Source of the DNA: Candidatus Rubneribacter avistercoris
Lineage (GTDB): Bacteria > Actinomycetota > Coriobacteriia > Coriobacteriales > Eggerthellaceae
Length of the DNA: 64,000 nucleotides
Direction: 5' to 3'
Assembly (NCBI GenBank): GCA_019115845.1
Contig: DXCU01000030.1
Coordinates: 1-64,000, forward strand
The position numbers and the translations under genes were made by a program. Below are positions 28,568 to 37,086 of this stretch, piece by piece. The stretch's first letter is position 1, and each line of letters starts with the position of its first letter. The notes under the pieces were generated by a model. That model was not told where the DNA came from, did not search any database, and worked only from the letters and a program-made list of their open reading frames with translations.

Positions 28568-31120
28568 ATGTCGGAGTTGAAAGTCCCCGAACGGGGAATC
28601 TCTCGCAGAAGCTTTCTCAAAACGACGGCCGCCGTGGCCGGAGCCGCCGCAGTGGGCGGATCCGCGGCTCCAACGATGACCGCGCTTGCCGCCGACGAGC
28701 AGAAGGGACAGCCGTCCGAAGAAGAAGTGGTATGCGTATGCGGCTGCAACTGCCAGGGGACGTGCTCGCTTGTCGCGACGGTGCGCGAAGGCAAAATGGT
28801 CAACATACGCTCGAACGAGAACATACCGTATCCGGCGTACGAGCGCATCTGCAACCGTGGTTTCAGCCATGCGAACCGTCTGTACGATTTCAACCGCGTG
28901 AAGTATCCGCTGAAGCGCGCGACGTGGAGCATCGAGGATCCGCACGTCGAGAACCGCGGCAACGACGAGTGGGAGCGCCTGTCGTGGGACGATGCCGCCA
29001 AGCTCGTCGCTGACACGCTGAACTACAACACCGAGAATTACGGGCCCCGGTCCAATCTGTTCCTGTGCTCGGCGGGCAACTCCTTCGGTGTGTACGGAGG
29101 GTCGTTCACGGGCAACAGCTTCGCCAACGTGAACGGCTACACAACGCTCGACGTGTGCTTGGACTACGGCGACCTGCACGGCATTGGCCAGGTGACCGGC
29201 GGTGGCTGGGATTTCAATCAGCGCAACATGTCGGGCGACTATCGCTTTGCCAAGACGCTGTTCATCTGGGACACCAATCCGCCGAACTCCCAACCCCACA
29301 ACTGGCACTTCTGCATGGAGGCCAAGGACGCCGGTGCGAACCTGGTGGTCATCGATCCCACCTACACCATTGCGGCCGCTCAAGCGACCAAGTGGGTGCC
29401 CATCAAGCCGGGCACCGATCCGGCGCTGGGCATAGCCATCCTGAACGCGATCATCGAAAACGAATGGTTCGACCTTGACTTCTTGCGCGACAAGACGTGC
29501 GCGCCTTTGCTGGTGAGGGAGGACAACGGGCACTTCCTGCGCTCCACCGACTTCGGCGAGAACGGCCCCGAGGAGCTGCCCGAGTACCCGTTCTCCGGCA
29601 TGCTGCTCCTTCAGTCCTCGAAGGCGAACAAGGTGCCCACGGTCGAGGCCACCGCGCACTACGTGGTGTGGGACGCCGATTCCAACACCTCCTGCGGCAT
29701 CAACGAGACGGCGAATCCCGCTCTCGAGGGGCGCTACGAGGTGAACGGCGTGAAGGTGACCACCGCCTGGACGCTGCTCAAAGAGCATCTGGCCGAATGC
29801 ACGCCCGAATGGGCCGAGAAGATCACCGAGGTTCCGGCCGACACCATCGTGGAACTGGCGCGCATGTACTCGCAGGACACCCCTTCGACCATCTACGCCG
29901 GTTACCATCTTTACGACAATTGCGAGGTCATGGGCATGACGTGGGCCACCATGGCGGCGCTCACCGGCAACATCGGCAAGAAGGGCGCCTCCATCGGGCA
30001 TCTCGGCAAAGACAAGCCCTACCTGAATCGCTCGCCAGATCTGTTCCCCAACGGCTTGAAAGGTCTTGCGAACGACATTCCGTGGCTTGCCTTGAGCGAG
30101 ATATTGGAGACGGGCCAGTACATGGGCAAGGAGTTCCCCGTCCGCCTGCTGTACAACGTTGGGGCGAACCCGGTGGGCAGCTACGCCGCCCAGAGGCGGA
30201 TCATTGAGGAGATGCTTCCTAAAATCAACTGCATTGTCACGAACGACCTCGAGTTCTCCGACACCGTGCACTACAGCGACATAGTGCTGCCGTGCACCCA
30301 CTACTTCGAGTACGAGTGGATTCAGGGCGCCTCGCACGTGCCGTTCATCAACCATGCGAACAAGGTTGTGGAGCCTATCGGGGAGGCCAAGGAGGACGTC
30401 GACATCTTCCGCGAGATCTCGAAATATCTTGACAACGAGGCGTGCACCAAGTTCTACTCCAAGACGAACGAGGAGATGATGCGCGTCATCGTGGACACGG
30501 CGGCTGGCGAGAAGCTGGGCATCAGCCTGGACAACCTGCGCAAGGAGGGCGTCATCGCCGACCGCGAGGAGAACTGGATTCACTGGGAAGACCAGCGGTT
30601 CCCCACGCTTTCGGGTCGCTTGGAGTTCTACGTGGAGAATCCCGGCGCGCGCATCAACATAGGCAAGCCCATCGACAAGGAGTTCTATCACCTGCCCACC
30701 TACCATACGCCGGACGAGGCGCACGACGAGAGCGAGGAGCACAAGAAGTACCCGCTGTACCACTACTGCGAGCGCACGCGCTGGCACATGCATACCCAGT
30801 TCAACTACGCGCCCATCCTGCGCGAGTTGGATCCGGAGCCGTATCTGCGCATGAACCCCGTCGACGCCGAGAGCCGCGGCATCGCGGAAGGCGACTACGT
30901 GGAGGCCTACAACGACCGCGGGCACTGCGTGTGCAAGGCGAAGTTCGACATGGGCGTGCGGCCCGGCATGGTGTCGTCGCCTAAGGGCTGGCCGCGCGAG
31001 CTGTACGTGGCGGGCAGCTATCAGGAGCTGACGAACGACCATCTGAACACCATGCATCAGAACACCTCGTTCGACGACACGCTCGTCGAGGTGCGCAAGT
31101 ACGAGGGAGAGGTGGAGTGA
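28568..31120 (+). CDS. Mo-bisPGD (DMSO reductase family) oxidoreductase, Tat-exported catalytic subunit 1
   Basis: RBS aggaggagga; Tat signal ISRRSFLKTTAAVAGAAAVG; FeS motif CGCNCQGTC; molybdopterin-binding LLYNVGANPVG and C-terminal MoCo-binding domain. Confidence 0.92.
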   Translation: MSELKVPERGISRRSFLKTTAAVAGAAAVGGSAAPTMTALAADEQKGQPSEEEVVCVCGCNCQGTCSLVATVREGKMVNIRSNENIPYPAYERICNRGFSHANRLYDFNRVKYPLKRATWSIEDPHVENRGNDEWERLSWDDAAKLVADTLNYNTENYGPRSNLFLCSAGNSFGVYGGSFTGNSFANVNGYTTLDVCLDYGDLHGIGQVTGGGWDFNQRNMSGDYRFAKTLFIWDTNPPNSQPHNWHFCMEAKDAGANLVVIDPTYTIAAAQATKWVPIKPGTDPALGIAILNAIIENEWFDLDFLRDKTCAPLLVREDNGHFLRSTDFGENGPEELPEYPFSGMLLLQSSKANKVPTVEATAHYVVWDADSNTSCGINETANPALEGRYEVNGVKVTTAWTLLKEHLAECTPEWAEKITEVPADTIVELARMYSQDTPSTIYAGYHLYDNCEVMGMTWATMAALTGNIGKKGASIGHLGKDKPYLNRSPDLFPNGLKGLANDIPWLALSEILETGQYMGKEFPVRLLYNVGANPVGSYAAQRRIIEEMLPKINCIVTNDLEFSDTVHYSDIVLPCTHYFEYEWIQGASHVPFINHANKVVEPIGEAKEDVDIFREISKYLDNEACTKFYSKTNEEMMRVIVDTAAGEKLGISLDNLRKEGVIADREENWIHWEDQRFPTLSGRLEFYVENPGARINIGKPIDKEFYHLPTYHTPDEAHDESEEHKKYPLYHYCERTRWHMHTQFNYAPILRELDPEPYLRMNPVDAESRGIAEGDYVEAYNDRGHCVCKAKFDMGVRPGMVSSPKGWPRELYVAGSYQELTNDHLNTMHQNTSFDDTLVEVRKYEGEVE

Positions 31121-31752
31121 TGACCCATTACGGAATGGTGATCGACACCAAGAAATGCATCGGCTGTCACGTGTGCGCCATGGCGTGCAAAGTGGAGAAC
31201 AACCTGCCCAACGACGTGTGGTGGAACCGTATCCTCACCGACAACGGCGGCGGCGTGGGTTTTGACATGGTGGGCGGAAGCTACCCCGACAACCTCCAGC
31301 TCGGCTTCATCGCCATGGGCTGCCAGCACTGCGAGAACCCCGCCTGCGTGAAGGTGTGCCCGGTGGGGGCCACCTACCGCGACCCCGAGACGGGCGTGGT
31401 GCGCCAGGACTACGACAAGTGCATCGGCTGCCGCATGTGCATGTCGGCGTGCCCGTACACCGGCGTGCGCTCGTTCAACTGGGAGGAGCCGAAGTACCAC
31501 ATGGATTACGCCGTGGGCGGCAAGGACGTCCCCGTGCATCAGAAGCACGTGGTGGAGAAGTGCACGTTCTGCTACCACCGTATCTCGAAGGGCGAGGAGC
31601 CGGCGTGCATGCATCTGTGCGTGGGTCGCGCGCGTTATTGGGGCGATCTGGACGATCCTGACTCCGAGGTGTCCCAACTCATTCGCGACCGCGAGTACAA
31701 GCAGCTGCTTGAAGACCGCGACACGAAGCCGTCTGTCTATTACCTCGTCTGA
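31120..31752 (+). CDS. 4Fe-4S ferredoxin-type electron-transfer subunit (DmsB-like)
   Basis: CIGCHVCAMACKVEN, CQHCENPACVKVCPVGA, CIGCRMCMSACPY; ATGA overlap with upstream gene. Confidence 0.92.
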   Translation: MTHYGMVIDTKKCIGCHVCAMACKVENNLPNDVWWNRILTDNGGGVGFDMVGGSYPDNLQLGFIAMGCQHCENPACVKVCPVGATYRDPETGVVRQDYDKCIGCRMCMSACPYTGVRSFNWEEPKYHMDYAVGGKDVPVHQKHVVEKCTFCYHRISKGEEPACMHLCVGRARYWGDLDDPDSEVSQLIRDREYKQLLEDRDTKPSVYYLV

Positions 31753-31771
31753 GCGGAAGGGGAGAATTGCT

Positions 31772-32977
31772 ATGAGCGAGACAACTAACACTCCCGCCGT
31801 CAAGGGCGGGAAGGGCCTGACTATTGCCATTGCGGTGGCGGCCGTGGTGACGGTGGCGGGCATCGCCCTTTGGGGGATGCAGCTTTCCGGCGGCATGGTG
31901 CAGACCGGCATGCGCAACCTGGACTCGTGGGGGCTCTACATCACGATGTTCATGTTCTTCGTGGGGCTTTCGGCCGGCGGCCTCATCATCAGCTCGGTGC
32001 CCAAGGCCTTCGGCATGGAGGGCTTCGGAGGAATCTCCAAGGTGGCCGTGTGGACGAGCATCTGCTGCACGGTGCTCGCCATCGGGTTCGTGGTGGTGGA
32101 CCTGGGCCAGCCCTTCCGGATGTGGGAGCTGTTCGCCTACTCCAACTTGAGCAGCCCGCTCATGTGGGACATCATCGTGCTGGCGACCTACCTTATCTTG
32201 TCGGTCGTGTATCTGTGGGCGCAGCTGCGCGCGGAGGCGGGCAGGGTGTCGGCTGCGGCGTTGCGCGTGGTGAGCGTGGTAGCGCTCGTGTGCGCGGTGC
32301 TCGTGCACAGCGTGACGGCGTGGATCTTCGGGTTGCAGCAGGCCCATGAGTTTTGGCACACCGCCCTTTTGGGTCCGTGGTTCGTGAGCTCGGCGCTCGT
32401 GTGCGGCACGGCGCTCGTGCTCGTGGTGGTGATCGCGCTGCGGCGCGCGGGGTACCTGGAGCTGGAGCAGCGCTATGTGACGCGTCTGGCCAAGATGCTC
32501 GGCGCGTTCGTGCTCGTGGACCTGTACTTCTTCGGCTGCGACCTTCTGACGAGCGCATTCCCTGAAGGAAGCGGTGCGGAAGTGGTGGCTATGCTTACCA
32601 CCGGCTCGCTTGCACCCTTCTTCTGGGCGGAGATCGTTGGGTGCGCGCTCGCGGCGGTCGTCTGCTTCGTTCCGTCGCTTCGCACGAACCCCCTTATTGT
32701 GGTGGCAAGCTTGCTTGCTATCGCGGGGATCTTCTGCAAGCGCGTGCAGCTTCTGGTGGGTGGCTTCCAAATCCCCAACGTTGACTATGCGTTTCAGACT
32801 AACGCCCTGACAGTTACAAACTGGGAGGGCGGCTTTGAGGCGGCCTACCAGGGCATGGTGTATTGGCCAACCGCCCTTGAGCTCGGCGTGGCGCTGGGTA
32901 TTTTGGGTCTGGGCGCGCTCATGTTGTGCGTCGGCCTGAAGTTCCTGCCGCTTAAACAGGCTGAAAACGTGCACTAG
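31772..32977 (+). CDS. NrfD-family membrane quinone-interacting subunit
   Basis: LDSWGLYITMFMFFVGLSAGGLIISSVPK, VHSVTAWIFGLQQAHEFWHTALLGPWF. Confidence 0.9.
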   Translation: MSETTNTPAVKGGKGLTIAIAVAAVVTVAGIALWGMQLSGGMVQTGMRNLDSWGLYITMFMFFVGLSAGGLIISSVPKAFGMEGFGGISKVAVWTSICCTVLAIGFVVVDLGQPFRMWELFAYSNLSSPLMWDIIVLATYLILSVVYLWAQLRAEAGRVSAAALRVVSVVALVCAVLVHSVTAWIFGLQQAHEFWHTALLGPWFVSSALVCGTALVLVVVIALRRAGYLELEQRYVTRLAKMLGAFVLVDLYFFGCDLLTSAFPEGSGAEVVAMLTTGSLAPFFWAEIVGCALAAVVCFVPSLRTNPLIVVASLLAIAGIFCKRVQLLVGGFQIPNVDYAFQTNALTVTNWEGGFEAAYQGMVYWPTALELGVALGILGLGALMLCVGLKFLPLKQAENVH

Positions 32978-32995
32978 CGTGCGAGAGTAAGAGAG

Positions 32996-33025
32996 GCGGG
33001 CCGGGTGCTGCACCCGGCCCGCTTT
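32996..33025 (+). terminator. GC-rich hairpin with short T-run (terminator/attenuator candidate)
   Basis: GCGGGCCGGGTG-ctg-CACCCGGCCCGC-TTT, ending 12 nt before the next ATG. Confidence 0.65.
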
Positions 33026-33036
33026 GGGGAGGCCCC

Positions 33037-33393
33037 ATGATTCGAAGGATCCTCATAACGTTAGGTGTCTTTGTGCTGGCAGGGGTGCTGACTTACGGAG
33101 CGGGCTTGCTTGCAGAGCCGACGACGGGGATCGCCCCCATCGAGGCGGACACGCCCTGCCCGGCCGCCGGGTGCGCTTCGGGGGAGTGCCACGGGTTCGA
33201 TAATGTGCCCGAGCCCGACGGCGTGCACGAGATGTCCTGCCCCGAGGCAAGCTGCGCGAGCGTGGAGTGCCATGCGTGGGACTCGCTCGTGGGCCGCTAC
33301 CACCAAGCGAGCGATGCCAGCTTGAACGTGTGGATTTTGGCCCCCGTGGCGCTCGTGGTGGGGCTGGTGCTGATCGTGCGGAAGGTGAGGTGA
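33037..33393 (+). CDS. Small bitopic membrane protein with two CX4CH motifs (candidate non-canonical c-type cytochrome or metal-binding protein)
   Basis: N- and C-terminal TM helices flank CPAAGCASGECHGFD and CPEASCASVECHAWD; RBS GGGGAGG. Confidence 0.75.
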   Translation: MIRRILITLGVFVLAGVLTYGAGLLAEPTTGIAPIEADTPCPAAGCASGECHGFDNVPEPDGVHEMSCPEASCASVECHAWDSLVGRYHQASDASLNVWILAPVALVVGLVLIVRKVR

Positions 33394-33398
33394 GGGGA

Positions 33399-33857
33399 AT
33401 GGAGAAAAAGCGGCTCGTCCTTGATGGCGCCGCGCTCGTCCTCTACGCGCTCGCCGCTCTTCCCGCGTTCACGGGAATCGCGGCCCATGAGTGGCTTTCG
33501 CTCGCTGCGATCGCCGTGCTGCTCGCTCATTGCGTTGCGGGCTTGGGCGGGGTGGCGGGGGGCGGGCTGCTCCGCCGCTCGCCCTCCTGGACGGCTCATC
33601 TGGCGCTCGACGGGCTGATCCTTGTCGTGCTGGCTGTCTGCGCCACATCGGGCATCATGGTGTCCGGCGCGGCGCTTCCGGCGCTCGGCCTGCACGCGAC
33701 CGGCTACTTCTTCTGGGACCCTTTGCACGCGGTCTCGGCCAAGGCGCTCTTGGCGCTGCTGCTCGTGCACGTGGCCCTGCACGCGGGCTGGGTGGCCGCG
33801 AGCGTCCGGAGGGAGGGGCGCGTCCGGAGGGAGGGGCGGCGCCGCGAAGGCTCGTGA
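33399..33857 (+). CDS. DUF4405-like b-type cytochrome membrane protein
   Basis: 4 TM helices with His in IAAHEWLS, LLAHCVAG, WTAHLALDG, LLLVHVALHAGW. Confidence 0.7.
   Translation: MEKKRLVLDGAALVLYALAALPAFTGIAAHEWLSLAAIAVLLAHCVAGLGGVAGGGLLRRSPSWTAHLALDGLILVVLAVCATSGIMVSGAALPALGLHATGYFFWDPLHAVSAKALLALLLVHVALHAGWVAASVRREGRVRREGRRREGS
33802..33837 (+). repeat. 18-bp tandem duplication at the 3' end of the cytochrome gene
   Basis: GCGTCCGGAGGGAGGGGC x2. Confidence 0.9.
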
Positions 33858-33916
33858 CGCCGCCCTTCCCGGTCCCGCCCATGTCGATCCCGGTTCAACG
33901 GAGACTTTCCCGCAAG

Positions 33917-34071
33917 TTGGTCGTAAAACGCGCCCTATGGCACTCCGGAGGGTTGATCCGGCGCGCCGGCGGGCCGCGCGATTCCCGTGACCTGGTGTTT
34001 CTTCGGACGTGAGGGGCGCGGAGGACGGAAAGGCGGCCCCGCGCGTGCCACAGGGCGCGTTTTGTGACCAA
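33917..34071. repeat. Long-range 27-bp inverted repeat in intergenic DNA
   Basis: TTGGTCGTAAAACGCGCCCTATGGCAC (33917-33943) and GTGCCACAGGGCGCGTTTTGTGACCAA (34045-34071): 24 Watson-Crick, 2 G-U and 1 mismatch in + strand RNA. Confidence 0.75.
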
Positions 34072-34371
34072 CCTGCGTGCGGCCCCCGTCGAACCGCCTC
34101 CGGCGGGGTCTCTGTCAATCCCGGTTTAGCAGAGGGTTGTCCCCCTTGAGGCCAAATCGGGAGCCAACGTGGGTGCGCGAAGCCTTGAAGCGTATCGGAG
34201 GCGGTGCGCGCCTGCCTGCGTCCTGCGGATCTTCGCCAAGAACTTCGGGTTTGAGCGCGGCGTGAAAAGCGTGCCGCCGTATGCGGCGCATTGCATCGCG
34301 TAGCGCCTTTTGCGCGCTTTCAGCGCAGAAACGCTCGGGGATTTGAGGGGAAAGTGCGGACAAGGACGGCA

Positions 34372-34388
34372 GATTGTCTTATGATAAT
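34372..34388. promoter_or_regulatory. Operator class B, site 1
   Basis: GATTGTCTTATGATAAT, 15/17 identical to GATTGTCATATGATTAT at 39819. Confidence 0.6.
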
Positions 34389-34484
34389 CCGAGACAGCGC
34401 GTAGGCGCGTCCTCGCGGGGTTCGCGTTCGCGCGTAGGCGGGCTTGCATGCGCATCTGCGTCGGGAGATAAGGAGGGCGGGGCA

Positions 34485-35465
34485 TTGTTCGGGCCGCTGG
34501 TCGTGTGCTACCTGTTCCTCGGCGGCGCCGGTGCGGGCGCGCTTTTCGTGTCGTCCGCGCTCGCTCTGCTGTCGCCTGCGGACGCGGTGTCGCAGCCCGC
34601 ATTGCGTCGGCGGGGCGGCGGCGTGCGCATGGTCGTCGAGCTGCCGCAGCCCTATCGCCTGCTCGTCGCTCCGGGTGCGGCGGCGGGGCTTGTCGCGCTC
34701 GGAGCGGGCGTGACGTGCCTGCTGGCCGACGTGGGACGCGCCGACAGGGTGGGGCTTTTGCTCGCGAATCCGGCGTTCACGTACGTGGCGGCGGGAACAT
34801 GGGCCCTTGTTGCCTGTTCTGGCCTGGGCGCGGCCTTGCTTGCGGCTTGGACGGGGTGCGTGCGGCTTTCCCTGACGGCGGTTCGTGTGCTCGAGGTTGC
34901 CCTGCTTGCGGCCGCGTTCGTGGTCATGGTGTACACGGGGTTGCTGCTTCGGGACATGGCGGCGGTTCCTCTGTGGGCCACGCCGTGGCTTCCGGCCCTC
35001 TTCGCGCTTTCCTCGCTTTCGTGCGGGACGGCCCTTGTGCTTGCCGCAGGTCAGTTCTCCGGTGCCGCCCGTTTGTTCGGCCGAGTGTTTCGGCGGCTTG
35101 CGTTCGCGGACGCCGTTGCGATCATCCTTGAGATTCTGGTTGCGGCGGCGTACGTGGCCGTCGTCTTGGGCGTTGCGCTGCCGGGCGCCGTGTCGGTTCC
35201 CGAGGACAGCGGAACGCTTGAGGCGTTGGCGGCTTCGGCCCAAGCGCTCACGGCCGGATCCGCTGCGTGGGCGTTCTGGGGCGTGTTCGCGGTGGGCGGC
35301 TTGGCGGTTCCGCTTGCGCTGGATGCGGCTTTCGCACGCGGGCGCGCCGCGCTCAAGCCGCGTGCGGTGCTGGCCGCCTCGGCGTGCGTGCTGGCGGGCG
35401 GCCTCGCGTTGCGCTATTGTGTGGTCGAGGCCGGTCTGCACCCGGTGCTGCAAACCATGATGTGA
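34485..35465 (+). CDS. NrfD/DmsC-like membrane anchor subunit, stand-alone (cassette 2)
   Basis: TTG start after AAGGAGG; LFGPLVVCYLFLGGAGAGALFVSSAL, CLLADVGRADRVGLLLANPAFTYVAAGTWALVA; paralogous to 18625-19560. Confidence 0.75.
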   Translation: MFGPLVVCYLFLGGAGAGALFVSSALALLSPADAVSQPALRRRGGGVRMVVELPQPYRLLVAPGAAAGLVALGAGVTCLLADVGRADRVGLLLANPAFTYVAAGTWALVACSGLGAALLAAWTGCVRLSLTAVRVLEVALLAAAFVVMVYTGLLLRDMAAVPLWATPWLPALFALSSLSCGTALVLAAGQFSGAARLFGRVFRRLAFADAVAIILEILVAAAYVAVVLGVALPGAVSVPEDSGTLEALAASAQALTAGSAAWAFWGVFAVGGLAVPLALDAAFARGRAALKPRAVLAASACVLAGGLALRYCVVEAGLHPVLQTMM

Positions 35466-35483
35466 GGAGCGTGGAACGCGACG

Positions 35484-35966
35484 ATGGAGAAGGGCGCCTT
35501 TCCTTTCGAGGTGGACGAGACGACCGACGTGCCTTTGTGGGTGCAGCTGCGTCAGAGGCTCGTCTACCTGATCAACACCGGCTACTTCAAACCGGGCGAT
35601 CAGCTGCCCACGGTGCGCGGCTTGGCGTCGGAGATTTCCATCAACTACAACACGGTGAACAAGGCGTACCTCAGCCTGGTGTCCGACGGCTACCTGGAGT
35701 CCACGCGCGGGCGCGGCGTGTTCGTGCGCGATCTGGACGCCGAGGTGGACAAAGAGTATGCCGAGGAGGTGGACGGGCTGCTGGAGGACTGCGTGACGGC
35801 CTGTCGCGATCTGGGGCTTTCCTTGGACGACGTGCAGGCTCGCATGGCGCGCAAGATCAAGCAGCTGAAAGCCGCCGAGGGAAAGGGCGGCGCGGATGCG
35901 GACGGGGCGGGCCGCATCGTCTGCGTTGAGGTGCCCAAGGCGAAAGGCGGCGCGCGCGGCGCGTGA
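35484..35966 (+). CDS. GntR-family regulator, short YtrA-type (cassette 2)
   Basis: DVPLWVQLRQRLVYLINTGYFKPGDQLPTVRGLASEISINYNTVNKAYLSLVSDGYLESTRGRGVFV. Confidence 0.9.
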   Translation: MEKGAFPFEVDETTDVPLWVQLRQRLVYLINTGYFKPGDQLPTVRGLASEISINYNTVNKAYLSLVSDGYLESTRGRGVFVRDLDAEVDKEYAEEVDGLLEDCVTACRDLGLSLDDVQARMARKIKQLKAAEGKGGADADGAGRIVCVEVPKAKGGARGA

Positions 35967-36063
35967 GCGGGCGGGCTGCGGACGAGAGCGCGGCTACAGG
36001 CGAAAGCAAGGCTGCGGACGAGAGCGAGACCGCGGGCGGGCTGCGGACGAGAGCGAGGCTATC

Positions 36064-37086
36064 ATGGGCTTTGGGAGAAAAGGGGAGCGCGAGGCTCCAA
36101 TGAGGATGGGCTCGAGCGCAGGCGGGCAGTCCGGCCGCGCGACGGGCGGGCGCGGGTCGTGGGCCGTCGTGCCCGACGCGAATACGGAGATGGCGGGCGA
36201 GCGCGCGTCGAGCGCGGGCGTGCTGCTGTTCTCCGCAGTGGTGTTCACTCTGGCGTTTTTCCTGGTTTTGGGCGCGTCGGCGCTGATCACGGGCCGTGTG
36301 GGGCTGCTTGGCGTGGCGTGCGCCCTGGTGGCGGCAACGTTGGCCGCCATGTCGGTGCACATCGCGCAGCAGTGGGAGAAGGTCGTGGTGCTGCGCTTCG
36401 GCCGCTTCAACCGCGTGAGCGGGCCGGGCTTGTTTTGGACGTGGCCCATTATCGAGCAGAACACCATGCGCGTGGACGGCCGCGTGCGCGTGACCACGTT
36501 TGGCGCCGAAGAGACGCTCACGGCCGACCTCGTGCCGCTTGACGTGAACGCTGTGCTGTTCTGGCATGTATGGGACGCGAAGGCGGCCTGCACCGAGGTG
36601 GGCGATTTCACGCGCGCCGTGGAGCTGGCGGCGCAAACGGCGCTGCGGGACGCCATCGGGCGCGGAGGGGCCGCCGAGGTGGCCATCCGCCGCGAGCAGT
36701 TGGACCGCGAGCTCAAACGCGCGCTCGAAGAGAAGGTGGCGCCCTGGGGCGTGGCCATCCTCTCGGTGGAGGTGCGCGACATCCTGGTGCCGAAGGACCT
36801 GCAGGACGTGATGTCGCTTGAAGCCCAGGCCGAGCAGCGTAAGAAGGCGCGCATCATCCTCATGGAGGCCGAGCAGGACATCTGCGAGATGATGGGCGAG
36901 ATGGGCGACGCCTACGCCAAAAACGATGCCGCGCTGCGTCTGCGCTCGATGCATCTTCTCTACGAAAGCGTGCGTGAAACCGGCGGCACCGTGGTGGTGC
37001 CCAGCAGCTTTAGCGAGGGCTTCGGCGACGTTTTGGGCGATGCCGCGAAGGACGCGCTTTCGGTTACTCGGAGCAGCGCAGGATGA
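36064..37086 (+). CDS. SPFH/Band 7 slipin-family membrane protein (cassette 2)
   Basis: QWEKVVVLRFGRFNRVSGPGLFWTWPIIEQNTMRVDGRVRVTTF; paralogous to 19576-20565. Confidence 0.88.
   Translation: MGFGRKGEREAPMRMGSSAGGQSGRATGGRGSWAVVPDANTEMAGERASSAGVLLFSAVVFTLAFFLVLGASALITGRVGLLGVACALVAATLAAMSVHIAQQWEKVVVLRFGRFNRVSGPGLFWTWPIIEQNTMRVDGRVRVTTFGAEETLTADLVPLDVNAVLFWHVWDAKAACTEVGDFTRAVELAAQTALRDAIGRGGAAEVAIRREQLDRELKRALEEKVAPWGVAILSVEVRDILVPKDLQDVMSLEAQAEQRKKARIILMEAEQDICEMMGEMGDAYAKNDAALRLRSMHLLYESVRETGGTVVVPSSFSEGFGDVLGDAAKDALSVTRSSAG

Noticed and set aside
28556-31057. 833-aa minus-strand ORF antisense to Mo-enzyme subunit 1
   Set aside because: Shadow frame of a certain gene
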